From NCBI GenBank assembly GCA_033085395.1, contig MU853193.1, forward strand, positions 123,222 to 187,221: a DNA stretch of 64,000 nt. The letters run 5' to 3'. The notes under the pieces are model-generated. The model worked only from the letters and a program-made list of their open reading frames with translations. It was not told the origin of the DNA and ran no database searches. Both the position numbers and the translations under genes were made by a program. Source of the DNA: Xanthoparmelia taractica (Eukaryota > Ascomycota > Lecanoromycetes > Lecanorales > Parmeliaceae). This document shows positions 1 through 11,431 of the stretch, in pieces. The first letter of the stretch is position 1; each line of letters starts with the position of its first letter.

Positions 1-2470
1 AGCGGGACACATTGTGTATGACATCTCATCGCTTGAAATATCCATCGACATCGACATTGCGTCCGTCATCGCGTTCTGAGAGTGGTCGAAGTTTCTCGGT
101 CGAGAGATGGGGAATGAGGAAACTCTGAAAATCTTGGTATATAAAGACCTTGTAGGATTCGGGGCTGTAGTCAAGATGCCTAAGGAGCAACTTCGCTCGA
201 GAGCGGCTGGGAATATAAGGCTTGCTTGTCAAAAGTTGTCTTGGCTCCCCACAAAGGGCATTATGCAGGTTGAAAGCCTGAGAGACGAAAGGCATCGGTC
301 AAAGGACAAAGGCGAAGTATTGTCCTCGACGGACTTGATAATGAACATTGTGCCAAATTACCAGATCCAAGTCGAAAAAGACAAGCAATTGTAGCCGTTT
401 AAAGAACAATCGCCTTTGTATAGAGACATACACAATGACCTTGTCTCAGATTAACAAACCAATGTCGATAATAGTCCCTGACACTTCTCACTTTATAACA
501 CTCGCTGAATCCTGCAGATAAGTTCTAACACACCCATACTTTCCAACCATCTTCAAGCTATTCCAGATCTCACAACGTCTTTGCATCCCCTCTCCTCGCC
601 CACATACGATCATATGGCTCCGAGCAATATGAACAATACAACTAGCCACAGCAATAATAGCAAGCAATCTGATCTCCTACCTGATATGGAGGACCTCGGA
701 AAATGGTTGAAGACTCGGAGTCCTACTCAAGTCGGGAACGACTACCAAATTCGCAACCGCAAAAACGACCTGACCGAGCAAGGAGCTTCCGTATCTGTGG
801 AAAAGAAACAGCACATGGAGGACCAGCTGTCAATGGGTTCCAGGAGAAAGCCCGCGCAACGTCAGCCAAAGGTACGTAAACAAGCTCGGAAGCAGGAGCC
901 AAAGACGGACATCCTCAAGAGTTCAACAAGCAAATGAGGTTATGTCTACGAAGGTTGTAGAGACGACCGTTTCGCTTGCCAATGTCAAAGGACCGTTCAA
1001 CAACCTGACGCTGAGCTGGAAAATTGAGATTCTACCAAGAGATTGAACGAAAAGCAACTGACGGGAAGTGTCACCACCTGAAAACTAATAATGTCGGCGA
1101 AATGCTCTTACAAATCTTAAGCAAAACCTATTATGATTCAGTAGTATCTGTCTGGCGCCTTAATCAATGACCCTTCATATACCAACAATCAGTAATAGAT
1201 CAGCATTAAAGCATTAAATTATGCGTACCTCTCTCCTAAAATCATGCAATGAAGTCATCTCCTGACTCTGAGCAATTTTGCCTCTTTCCCCCCTTATCAT
1301 CCTTGGCTAAAGTCCGTAAACCCCGCCCTATTCCAAGACCTGGGACCGCTCGAGCGATGCCAATAGTAAACAGAGCATAGATTGCTGCGGAACAAAGATA
1401 TTTCATGCCCTCGAGTGTGCTACGATTACGTAGCATCAAGCATCGCCCAGGACTTGCCACTTTGGCCATATCTTATGTAGGGTGAAGCGCAAAGCAACCT
1501 TTGGGAGAAAGGCAATACCTGAAAGACAAGGACGAATGATTTGACTAGGTAATGACGACTTGTGCATGGAAAGTGGCAAGGCAGTGGAAAGAAAACAGCT
1601 CCTCTGCGTTCACCAACTCCGAGCTCACGCAAACCACAAAATCCACTTGAAGCCTACCGCAAGCCTACGGATGAGCCATCAGACGGGATGCATGGTTGTC
1701 TTTTAGGACGTTGAGGAGGTTTGTGTCTAAGATGGCTTGGAGGTGATGGCCCCCACCATCGGTGTCGGTTTCAAATTGGCTACGGACAGCGAAGCTTTTG
1801 CTCTTAGTCAAGTCTGAGATTAACATCCGAGGCACCTCAGGAAAAATTTATGCGTTATTCGAGTATCTCGATGCCGCATCACGATCAAGTGGCTGAGACA
1901 CTCACATGCTATTAGATTGTACAGGGGTTCGGACCGCTCGTCATGTCTCGCGAACCTTTAACGTACCTTAATCTTTTAGCAGCTGTCGTTTCAATTCACG
2001 CAAGGTCCGAGGGGTCTGTTGATTCAAAAATCGATTCGCTTGTCACGAAGCGAGAGGGATACTGTGCCTCGCAAATGAATGTTGAACATGCCAATACTTC
2101 AGTCACGTGACTGTAGGAGAAAGCTCTTTGCACATGTTGAGCTCATTCCCGGTTTGGGTTACAGTTTCTTGGCATAGGCAGAGTTTTTGAGCAAGACTGA
2201 GTTCTACCCGAATGTCAGTAGCAAGGCGCAGTAGTTGCTAAAGCCGGGTGAAGTTAGAAGCCTTGTAATTTTCTCATTAAGGATGAGCGCATGGAGCCGA
2301 ACCGGAGAGTAATCGACAGCCCTAAGGAAAGGTTGAATCACGCCTTGCACGCCAGTTCAGAAACAAACAATCCGACTTTGAGCCCATATGACTACACGAG
2401 TATCTCATGCTAGTTGTTTCTGGTATCACCACTATGTCACAGTATCATGTTTGTGTTCCACCTGTAACTC
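1..2470. other. Gene-poor left edge
   Basis: Apart from one possible small gene at 614-937, I see no recognisable gene in this stretch. Short open frames at 26-295 (-) and 107-394 (+) overlap each other on opposite strands; the minus one could be the last exon of a gene lying off the left edge, but it carries no motif I know. A 14-base perfect palindrome with a CACGTG core lies at 2100-2113. The right end is the downstream flank of the H2A.Z gene. Confidence 0.4.
614..937 (+). CDS. Possible small hypothetical protein (107 aa)
   Basis: This open frame would encode a basic, Lys/Gln/Arg-rich, low-complexity protein without a recognised domain. In its favour, the upstream DNA (about 490-580) is pyrimidine/CA-rich with a TATAA-like stretch near 494, like many fungal promoters and 5' leaders. 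The first ATG in the frame is at 614. A GTACGT donor-like site near 872 means the 3' end could be spliced differently. No motif supports a function, and a chance open frame cannot be excluded. Confidence 0.3.
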   Translation: MAPSNMNNTTSHSNNSKQSDLLPDMEDLGKWLKTRSPTQVGNDYQIRNRKNDLTEQGASVSVEKKQHMEDQLSMGSRRKPAQRQPKVRKQARKQEPKTDILKSSTSK

Positions 2471-3269
2471 TCAAGCCTCGCCCTTTCCTTTCTTCTTTTG
2501 CTCCACCTTCAACAACAAGGCTCGGTTGATATGCGGCAGCACACCTCCGAAGGCGATGGTTGCACGGATCAAGGTATCCAATTCTTCATCACCGCGAATG
2601 GCAAGTTGTAAATGTCGAGGAGTGATACGCTTGACTTTAAGATCCTTGGCGGCATTTCCAGCAAGCTCAAGAACTTCGGCTGTGAGGTATTCGAGGACAG
2701 CGGTAACATAGACGGCGGCTAGAAGTACCCAAAGATTAGTCTAAATCTTTGAGGGAAGATGGGTTATCCTCTAGCTATGGACTGAAGCTCTCGAATATAT
2801 TGGGAGCAGGATTTAAACATACCCTTGGCGCCGACGCGCATCTTGTTCTGCGTGTTGTTTTTCAAAAAACGCTTGACACGGCCACAGGGGAACTGTTCGA
2901 AACCACCAAGAGTCAGTGACAGTCTTGAAATGTGGAGAAAAGGACAGGCTGAACGGCAGTCTTTGTTGAAGCGAAGCACAGATCGTGCGATGAGTTATGG
3001 CGCGACCTCGATAATCTACCCCGAGGTTCGATTGCAGTACGCGCAGTCTGACTCATAGTGTCCATTGGACACAAGGCAACCAATCTACTCTAGCTTGAGT
3101 AATGGCGCTGAGGACGCGCACGCCGTTGACAGAGGTGAGAGATGAGCAATGAGATAACTGTGATACTCACTTGTAGACCAGCTTTGGCAGAGTGCGACTT
3201 CTGCTTGTGTGGTGTGGTCTCTTTGGGTCCCGCCTTCCCACCAGTGGATTTGCCTTTTCCGCCTGCCAT
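2471..3269 (-). CDS. HTZ1: Histone variant H2A.Z
   Basis: This is histone H2A.Z, the H2A variant placed in promoter-flanking nucleosomes by the SWR1 remodeller. I read three coding exons, 3269-3171, 2892-2823 and 2718-2471 (417 nt, 138 aa), with GTGAGT and GTATGT donors and ACAG/CTAG acceptors; the reading frame closes exactly. The N-terminal tail is Gly/Lys-rich. The core begins AGLQFPCGRVKRFLK, continues with the VGAKAAVYVTAVLEYLTAE helix, and carries the H2A.Z-type sequence LAIRGDEELDTLI in the acidic-patch and docking region where canonical H2A has a different sequence. It is divergently paired with RVB2, whose ATG lies 699 bases away. Identity is very secure; the exact splice sites are read by eye. 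Confidence 0.95.
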
Positions 3270-3967
3270 TTCGCGTTCGATGTTGTTTGAAGCCTTAGAT
3301 GGGTTCGAAGCTCGTTACGCGACTCTGATGGAGTAACGGTGACGGTCTGGTGATACTGTCGTGTGGACGCGAAATTGTTGGAAGAAGTGTAGAAGGATGA
3401 TTGTGTGATGGTCCGGAAGGCGGCGAGGCGTGATGTTGTGTTTTGAAAACTGCTAAGAGTTGACGCTATCCAAATACACTCTAGCGTGTGTACGGTCACG
3501 TGGACTCAAGCTTCTGCCGCAGTGGACCTGATGCTGCGACAAAAGCCACTCTTGTAGCGTCTGATAGAATGAGAGCCATCTCAAGGTTTGCGTGAGGTCT
3601 GTTCGGTTTGTATTGACCTAGAATAGTCGGTTGAATGAGTGTGAGTAAGCGAAAGGATCATTTCATACTCTTGCCATCAGACCGCTGAGTCGCCGTCTGA
3701 AGCATCATAGTAGCATTCAAAGCCAGAGACGATGTGCTCCAAGAAAAGGCAGAGACGTCAACCTCGGTAGTGCCTGTCATAAGTTCAGTGAATTCGAACA
3801 ATGAAAGTGGCTAGTATTTGAGAGGAGTTGAAGCATCCAAAACAATGTCGTCGCATTGAACGGCCGGTATCGATCAAACAACGCTACTTTAGCGCTGTAA
3901 ATTACAGGCCTGTATTCAGTGCAGCATACATCACGGAAAATCGTTGTTCTTCAGACACGGCTTTACG
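3270..3967. promoter_or_regulatory. Shared divergent promoter region, H2A.Z / RVB2
   Basis: This 698-base stretch separates the ATG of H2A.Z (-) from that of RVB2 (+) and must hold both 5' leaders and promoters. A CACGTG E-box lies near 3497-3502. No open frame in it looks coding. Co-regulation is inferred from the arrangement only. Confidence 0.5.
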
Positions 3968-5485
3968 ATGGCAGCAGTAAGACTCGATCATTCCGGACTA
4001 ACATTCTTTGCTAACTAAGTACTAGGCTATCACAACAGTCTCGGAGAGCCGCGACCTTCGCGGCCTCAATCTTGTCGCTGCTCATTCTCATATTCGCGGA
4101 TTGGGCGTTGATGAAGACACACTAACCCCCCGAGCCTCTTCCCAGGGGCTCGTTGGTCAAGAGAGAGCAAGGAAGGCAGCTGCAGTCATATTGCAGATGG
4201 TGAAGGAAGGAAAAATTGCCGGAAGAGCAGTATTGATCGCTGGTCCACCGAGCACTGGAAAGACAGCAATAGCAATGGGGATGGCTCAGTCGCTAGGACC
4301 GGAGACACCTTTCACTATGCTAGCATCGTCAGAGATATTCTCGCTGGAGATGTCCAAGACAGAGGCTTTGACGCAGGCGTTCCGGAAATCGATTGGTGTG
4401 CGAATAAAGGAGGAGAGTGAGATGATCGAGGGAGAGGTTGTGGAGATACAGATAGATCGGAGCGTAACAGGGGTTTGTGTTATCACTCTAGGTATCAAGA
4501 CGGATTGCGGGACTGACAGAGACCACCATTGCAGGGCAACAAGCAAGGCAAACTAACCATCAAAACCACCGACATGGAAACAATCTACGATATGGGCACG
4601 AAAATGATCGACTCAATGTCAAAAGAGCGGGTTATCGCCGGCGACGTCATCTCAATAGACAAATCGTCTGGCAAGATCACAAAACTAGGCAGATCATATA
4701 CACGATCACGAGACTACGATGCAATGGGCGCAGACACCAAATTCGTACAATGTCCGGACGGAGAACTCCAGAAGCGGAAAGAGGTTATACATACAGTCAG
4801 CTTGCACGAGATAGATGTCATAAATTCGAGAACCCAAGGCTTCCTGGCGCTTTTTTCGGGTGACACGGGCGAGATCCGCAGCGAAGTACGGGACCAGATC
4901 AATACGAAGGTGGGGGAGTGGAAAGAGGAGGGGAAGGCTGAGATCGCACCCGGGGTGCTTTTCATTGATGAGGTGCACATGCTAGACATCGAATGCTTTT
5001 CATACATCAATCGTGCGCTCGAAGACGAGCTAGCGCCCATCGTCATCATCGCAAGTAATCGAGGCAATACCAGGATACGAGGCACAACTTATCGCTCACC
5101 TCACGGCCTTCCTTTGGACTTCTTAGACCGAGTCGTCATCGTCAGCACGCAAGCTTACGGCGAAGACGAGATCCGGCAGATTCTGTCCATCCGAGCGCAG
5201 GAAGAAGAAGTAGAAGTCACAGCCAATGCTCTGGAACTCCTGACCAAGATCGGCAAAGAGCGTGGCCTGAGATACGCCAGCAATCTGATCACAACATCCA
5301 CATTGCTGAGCCAAAAGCGGAAAGCAGATAAGATCGACCAGCAGGATGTGGAGCGGAGCTATACTTTGTTTTACGATCCTACGAGGAGTGTCCAGTTTGT
5401 CAGCGATTTCGAGAAGCGATTCATTGGCGACGAGGGCGCCGTCAGCTTTGCAATAACGAACGGTGATGCTATGGAGATGTCATAA
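3968..5485 (+). CDS. RVB2: RuvB-like AAA+ ATPase 2 (reptin)
   Basis: This is RuvB-like 2, the AAA+ ATPase that forms hetero-hexamers with Rvb1 in the INO80, SWR1 and R2TP complexes. Exons are 3968-3976, 4026-4472 and 4535-5485 (468 aa). The first exon carries only three codons before GTAAGA; the second intron begins GTTTGT and ends TTGCAG. The Walker A motif GPPSTGKT is near residues 76-83 and the Walker B DEVH near 295-298. Between them lies the OB-fold insertion (domain II, roughly residues 130-245). Sensor regions and the C-terminal alpha-helical domain are also present. Length matches the family (about 465-480 aa). It converges with LIN1, whose stop lies 161 bases away. No lesion is seen. 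Confidence 0.96.
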
Positions 5486-5646
5486 AGAAAGGAGAGCAGC
5501 CGTCAGCGTTGGCGTTCTGGTGGGAAAAGCTGTTATAGATCTTGTAGCATAAATACCCAGCGAGAAGGTGAAATGCCATGAGAACCTGACCGTGGATCTG
5601 CTCCAATCATAGGTGCATTGGGACCATCCACTATGCAGCCTTTCTA

Positions 5647-7059
5647 TCATACAAATTCAACATGTCGACTCCAGCGTTCCTGGCCAGCTTCTCTGAATTC
5701 GACCCCCTCCCCAAAATATCCAGCATCATTCCACGCAACCATCATACTCCCATCGTAAGGGCCATTGACCTGCCCCCCATCTCGTCCATCTGACCATCGA
5801 TACTCCCATTGCTTTGCTTCCCCAGTCCCATCTACACCTACTTGCCCTTCATCAGCCTCAGGAGCATCTACCCAGTACTCACCGGTCTCACGGCCATACT
5901 GCCGCATCAGTAACTCGCGTTCTGCATCATAAATCTCGGTTTGGCCTCTTGTCAAAAGTTGGTCTGCTGCGCCAGTTATAGCTTCGACAATTTCCCGCCG
6001 CCGTATCTCTGCTGGGTCTTCCGAGGCTTTTTCGTGGTCAACATCCATAGCATCGTCTGCTTTCCGTCTATTCTTGTTTTGCCATTTCGGCTTCTTCTTC
6101 TCTTTTCCTCTGCCGAGCCTCGCTAAAGACTCGAGTACCGTCTCTCCACGCTCGAGATAGGGTATCAGCGTTTTCAAGATGTCACTCGTCAGGATAGCAT
6201 CGTCTTCTTTCCTCTTCTGCCGTGTCTCCTCGTCCCTCTTATCCGCTGCCTCCTTCGCCTTCTTCATATCTTTCTTCGAGACCCCTTCCAACCATGAATC
6301 ATGCACGGCGTCCGGATCTGCCGCTTTTCTCACGAAATTGCCCTGCGCATCAAACCTGCCTTCTTCCTGTTCGTTCTTCATATTGAAGGCGTCGAGCTTT
6401 GGGGCATGTTCTTTCTTCCCCCCAGCGCCTATCTCTTCATCGACCTCTCCCACAGCCGCTCTCTCTTCCTCGTCAACATCACTCTCGCTACTACTATCCA
6501 CCTCCTTCCTTTTTCCGTTTCGCCGGGGAGCACCATCTCCGTTGAGAAGTAGATCCGCACTGACATGGCCCCCACTCTTACTTCCCGCAACCTGTCCCTC
6601 AATCTCGTCCTCCCCAAGAAAATGCACCTCCTTCCGTTTTTTCTTCCCCTCCCCCGCGAGCCCCTCATCCTCATCCCCGTCCTTCAGATCCTCATCCAAA
6701 TCTGCAAACATATCATTATCCTCTTCCTGCTTTTCCCCGTCTCCACTCCCGCCAACGCCCCCCTTCTTCTTTACCGCTTTAGCCTTCGCGTCAGCCCTGG
6801 CATCGAAGCCTTCATTTGAAGAGTCTGACTCGTAACCATCAATGTTTACGGCATTGCGTTTCGTTTGCTGACCCCTCTTCCCAATCTCATCGGCTTCAAG
6901 GATTGCATCTTCTTCCGGAGCGTCGGGAGCCAGAGCAGAGGGGTTGCGGACATCGAAGCGGGCTTTCTTCAGCGATGGGCCTTCTTCTTCTAGGTAATGA
7001 GTACGAGCGAACTCTTCACCGCCGCGACTAGGGCGAGGAGCGGGACGGCGATTCGACAT
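5647..7059 (-). CDS. LIN1: LIN1 / CD2BP2-like GYF-domain protein
   Basis: This 470-residue protein is the fungal counterpart of yeast Lin1 and human CD2BP2 (U5-52K), a U5 snRNP-associated pre-mRNA splicing protein. The N-terminal two thirds are charged and low-complexity (acidic and Lys-rich runs), as in the family. The C-terminal end carries the GYF domain (about residues 400-465) with the signature GPYDGSMMVAWNDAGYF preceded by an aromatic WEYRW strand. I chose the ATG at 7059 (MSNRRPAPR...) because the upstream in-frame extension looks like leader sequence. No intron is needed. It is divergent with UFD1, with 278 bases between the ATGs. Confidence 0.9.
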   Translation of the reverse strand: MSNRRPAPRPSRGGEEFARTHYLEEEGPSLKKARFDVRNPSALAPDAPEEDAILEADEIGKRGQQTKRNAVNIDGYESDSSNEGFDARADAKAKAVKKKGGVGGSGDGEKQEEDNDMFADLDEDLKDGDEDEGLAGEGKKKRKEVHFLGEDEIEGQVAGSKSGGHVSADLLLNGDGAPRRNGKRKEVDSSSESDVDEEERAAVGEVDEEIGAGGKKEHAPKLDAFNMKNEQEEGRFDAQGNFVRKAADPDAVHDSWLEGVSKKDMKKAKEAADKRDEETRQKRKEDDAILTSDILKTLIPYLERGETVLESLARLGRGKEKKKPKWQNKNRRKADDAMDVDHEKASEDPAEIRRREIVEAITGAADQLLTRGQTEIYDAERELLMRQYGRETGEYWVDAPEADEGQVGVDGTGEAKQWEYRWSDGRDGGQVNGPYDGSMMVAWNDAGYFGEGVEFREAGQERWSRHVEFV

Positions 7060-7337
7060 GCTGGAATTGGGTATCGTGTTATAGTCAGGGAGAGCTTGAG
7101 ATCCGAATCGTAAAGTAAAGTGACATGAGTAAATCCATCTCAGATAAGGACTTAACAATCAACTCGCCAGGGTAAGGAGTAATCACAAGTAATCGAGGCT
7201 GCGAGCCTCCATCGTCATCCCGCAGCGTGTTTTGCCGAGCTTCTACCAGCCTCAACATTACTCCTACGGGTCTACGTCTTCTCTGTTTCAACACATCTCC
7301 AACCCTTTCCTCTCTTATCAGCCTTACAAACTTCAAA

Positions 7338-8669
7338 ATGGTACCTACCTCCACCAAGTTTCAAGATCCTACATTAACCTTCACCATCAGTTTAATCCAG
7401 GCTTCTATCACGACGACGACCCTATGTCCGGCATGTTTCCTCCAGGCATGATGGGCAGAGCAGGGGGCATGCCACCTCGCCGCTTCGATGAATACTACCG
7501 CTGTTACCCTGTAGCCATGCTGCCTGGGCCCGAGCGAGAAAATGTGAATCATGGCGGAAAGGTCATCATGCCGCCCAGCGCGCTTGACAAGCTTACACGA
7601 TTACACATCACATACCCTATGCTCTTCGAGCTGATAAATGGGAACAAGGAGACCGTGACGCATGCCGGCGTCTTGGAGTTTATTGCGGAGGAAGGGAAGA
7701 TCTATCTGCCTTATTGGGTATGAATATCCCAAACACTGACCATGTAGTAGCACATTGCTAAAGAGACACGACATCTAGATGCTCGAAACTCTCTTCCTCG
7801 AACCCGGTGATCTCCTCCAAATAAAATCAACCGACCTCCCCTCTGGCCAATTCGTCAAACTCCAAGCCCAATCCACATCCTTCCTCGACATATCCGACCC
7901 CAAAGCCGTCCTCGAAAACGCCTTCCGCAACTTCTCCTGCCTAACCGTCGGCGACATCTTCACCTTCGCCTACAACGACAGCGTCTACTCCATGAAAGTC
8001 CTCGAAACAAAACCAGGCGTCGCCGCAAAAGGAGCAATCAGCGTACTCGAAACAGACCTGGAAGTCGACTTCGCCCCTCCCGTCGGCTACGAAGAGCCCA
8101 AACGCGTCAGCGGCAACAGCACGCCCAGGTCAATGACAGGCGGGTTGCCGGCGGGGGGCATGCTCCACAACTCCGGCACCATGGCCCAAGCAATCAACTA
8201 CGCCTCCATAGCACCCACGTCATCCACAGCAGCCGACGGCGCAAAAGCCGTATCCTCGAATTTCCTCCTGGGCGGCCAAAAGCTCAACGCGCGAAAAGGC
8301 AGCAAAGCGCCCACGCCCAAGGCATCCACGCCAGTCGCAGGCGCTTCGACGAACCCTCCACCACCACCGACCGTGAGACGCACAAATGGACCGCAACCTC
8401 TTCGCCTGCCGCCGGGGAAGTTGTTTTTCGGCTACGAAGTCAAACCTGTGCGTAAGACCGGCGAGCAGAAAGGGAAATCGGAAGATGAAAACAAGCCCAG
8501 ATTCCCAGGGCAGGGGCAAACGCTTAGAGGAGGCTTGAAGCGCAAGGGCGGGGAACCGGACGTTGTCGAGAAGATTGACAAGGGCAAGGAGGCCGAGAAG
8601 AAAGATCCTGCTGCTGCGGGGGGTGGGCAGAAATTAGGTGGCAGGACATTGCGGGATACCCCGAGATGA
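7338..8669 (+). CDS. UFD1: Ubiquitin fusion degradation protein 1
   Basis: Ufd1 pairs with Npl4 as the Cdc48/p97 cofactor that delivers ubiquitylated substrates for unfolding. I read exons 7338-7340, 7391-7717 and 7779-8669 (406 aa). The N-terminal domain contains the family hallmark RRFDEYYRCYP, then MPPSALDKL, THAGVLEFIAEEG and the LEPGDLLQIKS strand of the double-psi barrel. The tail after about residue 220 is low-complexity and binds partners in homologues. The second intron (GTATG...CTAG) is clear. The first is an inference: the ATG would stand alone in its exon, followed by a 50-base intron (GTACCT...CATCAG), giving a plausible MFNPGFYHDDD start. Otherwise translation would start at the ATG at 7424. 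Confidence 0.93.
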
Positions 8670-8952
8670 GAAATTGAGAAATAAAGAAATAAACGTATAG
8701 AACATGCATGGCTGGCGGTTGCAGGCTGGGATTGCATAGCGAGGGTGTCTTTTAGGCCTGGAAATTCATCAATCAGTCAATATAGACGCTTGTGTCTGTG
8801 TCAATGATGCGACACGATTTTCCAGCATTCCGTAACTGCATACCTGCGTGGGAAACATACAACCGTCACCGCATATCTCTCTCCCACCATCAGATCAGCG
8901 CTCAAACACCAACAAACGGGCACCCAAAACAGCTGTGCCCAACAACTCACGC

Positions 8953-9861
8953 TCAAGCAACCTCTCCATCACCCTTCTCCCCATTCCCCTCCGTCTCCTG
9001 CCCACCCCGCTTCCCCTTCCCGCTCTTCTTCTTCTTCTTCACGTCCCCTCCTCCCACACCCTCACCCTCAACATCCCCACCAGCCTTACGCTTCCTACCC
9101 TTCTTCACCTCTCCCTCTCCCTTCATTTCCTCACTCTTAACCCCCTCCTTCTTCTCATCCTTGACCCCAGCCTTGGCAGGCATACCGCAGGCCTCGACAG
9201 AAAAGACCGCTTTTGCCTCTTTACGCAGCACGTACAGGTGTTCGGTAATAGCTCTTGGTGTGGCGCCTGGGAAACAGGTCGCGATTTCCTCGGCGCTGAT
9301 ATCCTTGCTGCTGACGAGGTGGATGATTTTGAGGAGGAACTATTCGGTTTGGTTTGGTTTGTTTGTGAGTGGGAGTTTTGGTCTGGCGGGTTCAATGTGA
9401 TGGATGAAAAAGGAAGTGTAAGTAAGGTAGGAAGAAGGGAAGAAGGGAAGAAGGGAAGAAGGGAAGAAGGGAAGAAGGGAAGAAGGGAAGAAGGGAAGAA
9501 GGGAAGAAGGGAGTGGTAGGTGTTCTGGCTGGCTGGCTACTAGCTGCGTGGAGCAAAGGAAAGGAGGGAGGAAAGGAGGGAGGAAAGGAGGGAGGAAAGG
9601 AGGGAACGAGGACATACCTTGCGCTCGTTCTCTGGAGTCCAGGACTGTGGTCATTATCGTTAGCATATAAGACAAAAGGAAGATCGGGTGAGAAAAGTGA
9701 GAAGTGTGAGTGAGTGAGCGAACGTGTGACTTTAAAGCGAGGTGAAAGATTCACGCGCTTCGTTCCCAGCATTTACATGAAAAAAATTCGCCAACATGGC
9801 ATTAACGGAAAAGAAGGGAAACTTTGATAACCAAACCAGGAGCTGTACTTACGACGGGCAT
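8953..9861 (-). CDS. Small basic fungal protein with Myb/HTH-like N-terminus
   Basis: I read three exons, 9861-9853, 9644-9618 and 9339-8953, giving 140 aa. Exon 2 is only 27 nt and encodes SWTPENERK, joined to a helical segment containing GATPRAITEHL; this resembles the Myb/SANT-like opening of many small, uncharacterised fungal nuclear proteins. The rest (about residues 65-140) is Lys/Glu/Gly-rich with KKKKKSGKGK basic runs, suggesting a nucleic-acid-binding or nuclear protein. The second intron (9617-9340, GTATGT...GAATAG, 278 nt) is unusually long for this genome because it is filled with purine-only tandem repeats. Function is unknown. The exon structure is inferred from consensus sites and frame continuity. 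Confidence 0.7.
9429..9513. repeat. Purine-only minisatellite, 8-bp unit
   Basis: An uninterrupted 85-base run of A and G made of about ten near-perfect copies of GAAGAAGG. It lies inside the second intron of the small basic-protein gene; on the sense strand it is a pure pyrimidine tract. Confidence 0.95.
9555..9606. repeat. Purine-only minisatellite, 12-bp unit
   Basis: A 52-base purine-only run with about four copies of a GAAAGGAGGGAG unit, in the same intron and some 40 bases from the first repeat block, near the 5' splice site of that intron. Confidence 0.93.
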
Positions 9862-11431
9862 CTTGGCGGCAAGTTGTGAAGTTTTGAATTGGTGAAGCGG
9901 TTGTGATTGTTGTTGTCGTTGTTGGTGATGATGATCTTTGGGTGTTTGGTTTAGTGGAGTGTGACATGTGAGATATCAATCAAGTCTTAAATTTCGAAAA
10001 TCGGACAAAGGAGTCCTCGCTTGCGATGATGCAGGAATTTGGTCAGGGAAGCGCTGGGACGGAGCGATGGGGAGTGAAGGATGTTGAATGATTGTCGAAG
10101 TTCTGGATGAGGGAAAGGAGCTAGAATCCTATTGAGAAGAAGCCTGGGGTAGTCAATGCAGCAGAATACTTCAGTTTAAGCCCCGAATCAGCTGTCTTCC
10201 TAGACGGCAATCCCTTGGATCGATCGAGACGAAGCTGTTAGGCAGAGTGCAGCGCAAGATCTCGAAAAGTACAAGGAACAAAACATCGAATCGACCAAAT
10301 CGAGTATCCCATTCGATCTTATGGTAGCCAATATAGCAAAAAACCCAAACCCTCTACCCAATGCCCAAATCAAGGCCACTCTTTCCCAGTATTAACCATG
10401 AATATGACCCGTGTACTCGCACGCAAATCCTAGACCGCGATTTAAGTTGCATAACAGTCAGAGTGCTAAAAGCGGTAATGGTACGTTGACTCCAAAGGCG
10501 TGTTTCCTTTGCTGCCGTCCGCATTGATGGCATTCTCGCTTTTGGGATGCCTAGATGAACAGTGAACGGCATAGACATATGGTCCTGCCTTTCTGATACT
10601 GATGAGCTACCGCAAGAGGCCACCTCCTGACTTATTTTGCTGGGCCTCCTTCCAGTTTTGGCCGCCAGCATGTCCATCGCTCCCTCAACTTCGACACTCC
10701 GACGGAGGGGAGAGACTAAGATCGGCCGTAGGAAGTAGCATCACCCTGAGCGTTGTTAGCAGCGTGGATATGAGACGAAGGTCTGTCAACACGCGGGGAA
10801 ACAGGATATCCCTTTAATTGAACGAGCTTTTGTGGGTACACCCATACGCTTGATTTGGGCGGTCCACCGATTCCAGAAGAACCAGCCAAAAAGCCTTTGA
10901 CTCGAAGAGATGCACTTCACAGGCGCAAGTGGATGCAAAAAGAGTGGTATTAGATCTATTAGAGCGGTCAAATTATAGGCACAACTGTCTGATTGCAATT
11001 CTTGGTGCACGAAAGGCTAACGCAGACCCCCATTTCATCCTGTACCGGCAGGCTGGTCAACCAGTGAGAAAAAGTTAAATGTACTTGAAGAGTAAATCGG
11101 GAGGAGGTGAAGCAGCGGTCCATTCCCAGTCCAGCAGATGCGGTGATTGTGAGTATACGTCTGCGTTGCCGCATCCAGAAGCAACGGAGAGGAAAGGTCT
11201 TGGCTGATTAGAGAGTGTAAAGGAAAGCAGGTAGCGAAGATGGCGATAATATTGCATTGCCAAGGAAATTTGAAAATCGTTGACCAATCTCAAACATTGG
11301 GGTAGTCCACCAAAAGCCAAGCATGGGAATGGATAGAGGGTAGCCCCTGTTTTGTTGTCTAGGTGTCATATCGTCATCCGTCGTGATTCGTTTTCTTTCG
11401 GAGAGCTCGAGCAGTCCTCGGATCCTGGCGC
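9862..11431. other. Intergenic, no gene recognised
   Basis: This stretch lies between the start of the small basic-protein gene and the stop of the PIN4-like gene, both on the minus strand. It should contain the promoter of the former and the 3' UTR of the latter. Open frames here are short, overlap on both strands and carry no family signature. Confidence 0.6.

Noticed and set aside
6179..6835. Long plus-strand open frame rich in Ser and Phe
   Set aside because: It is the antisense of the Lys/Glu-rich part of the LIN1 gene and has no family signature.
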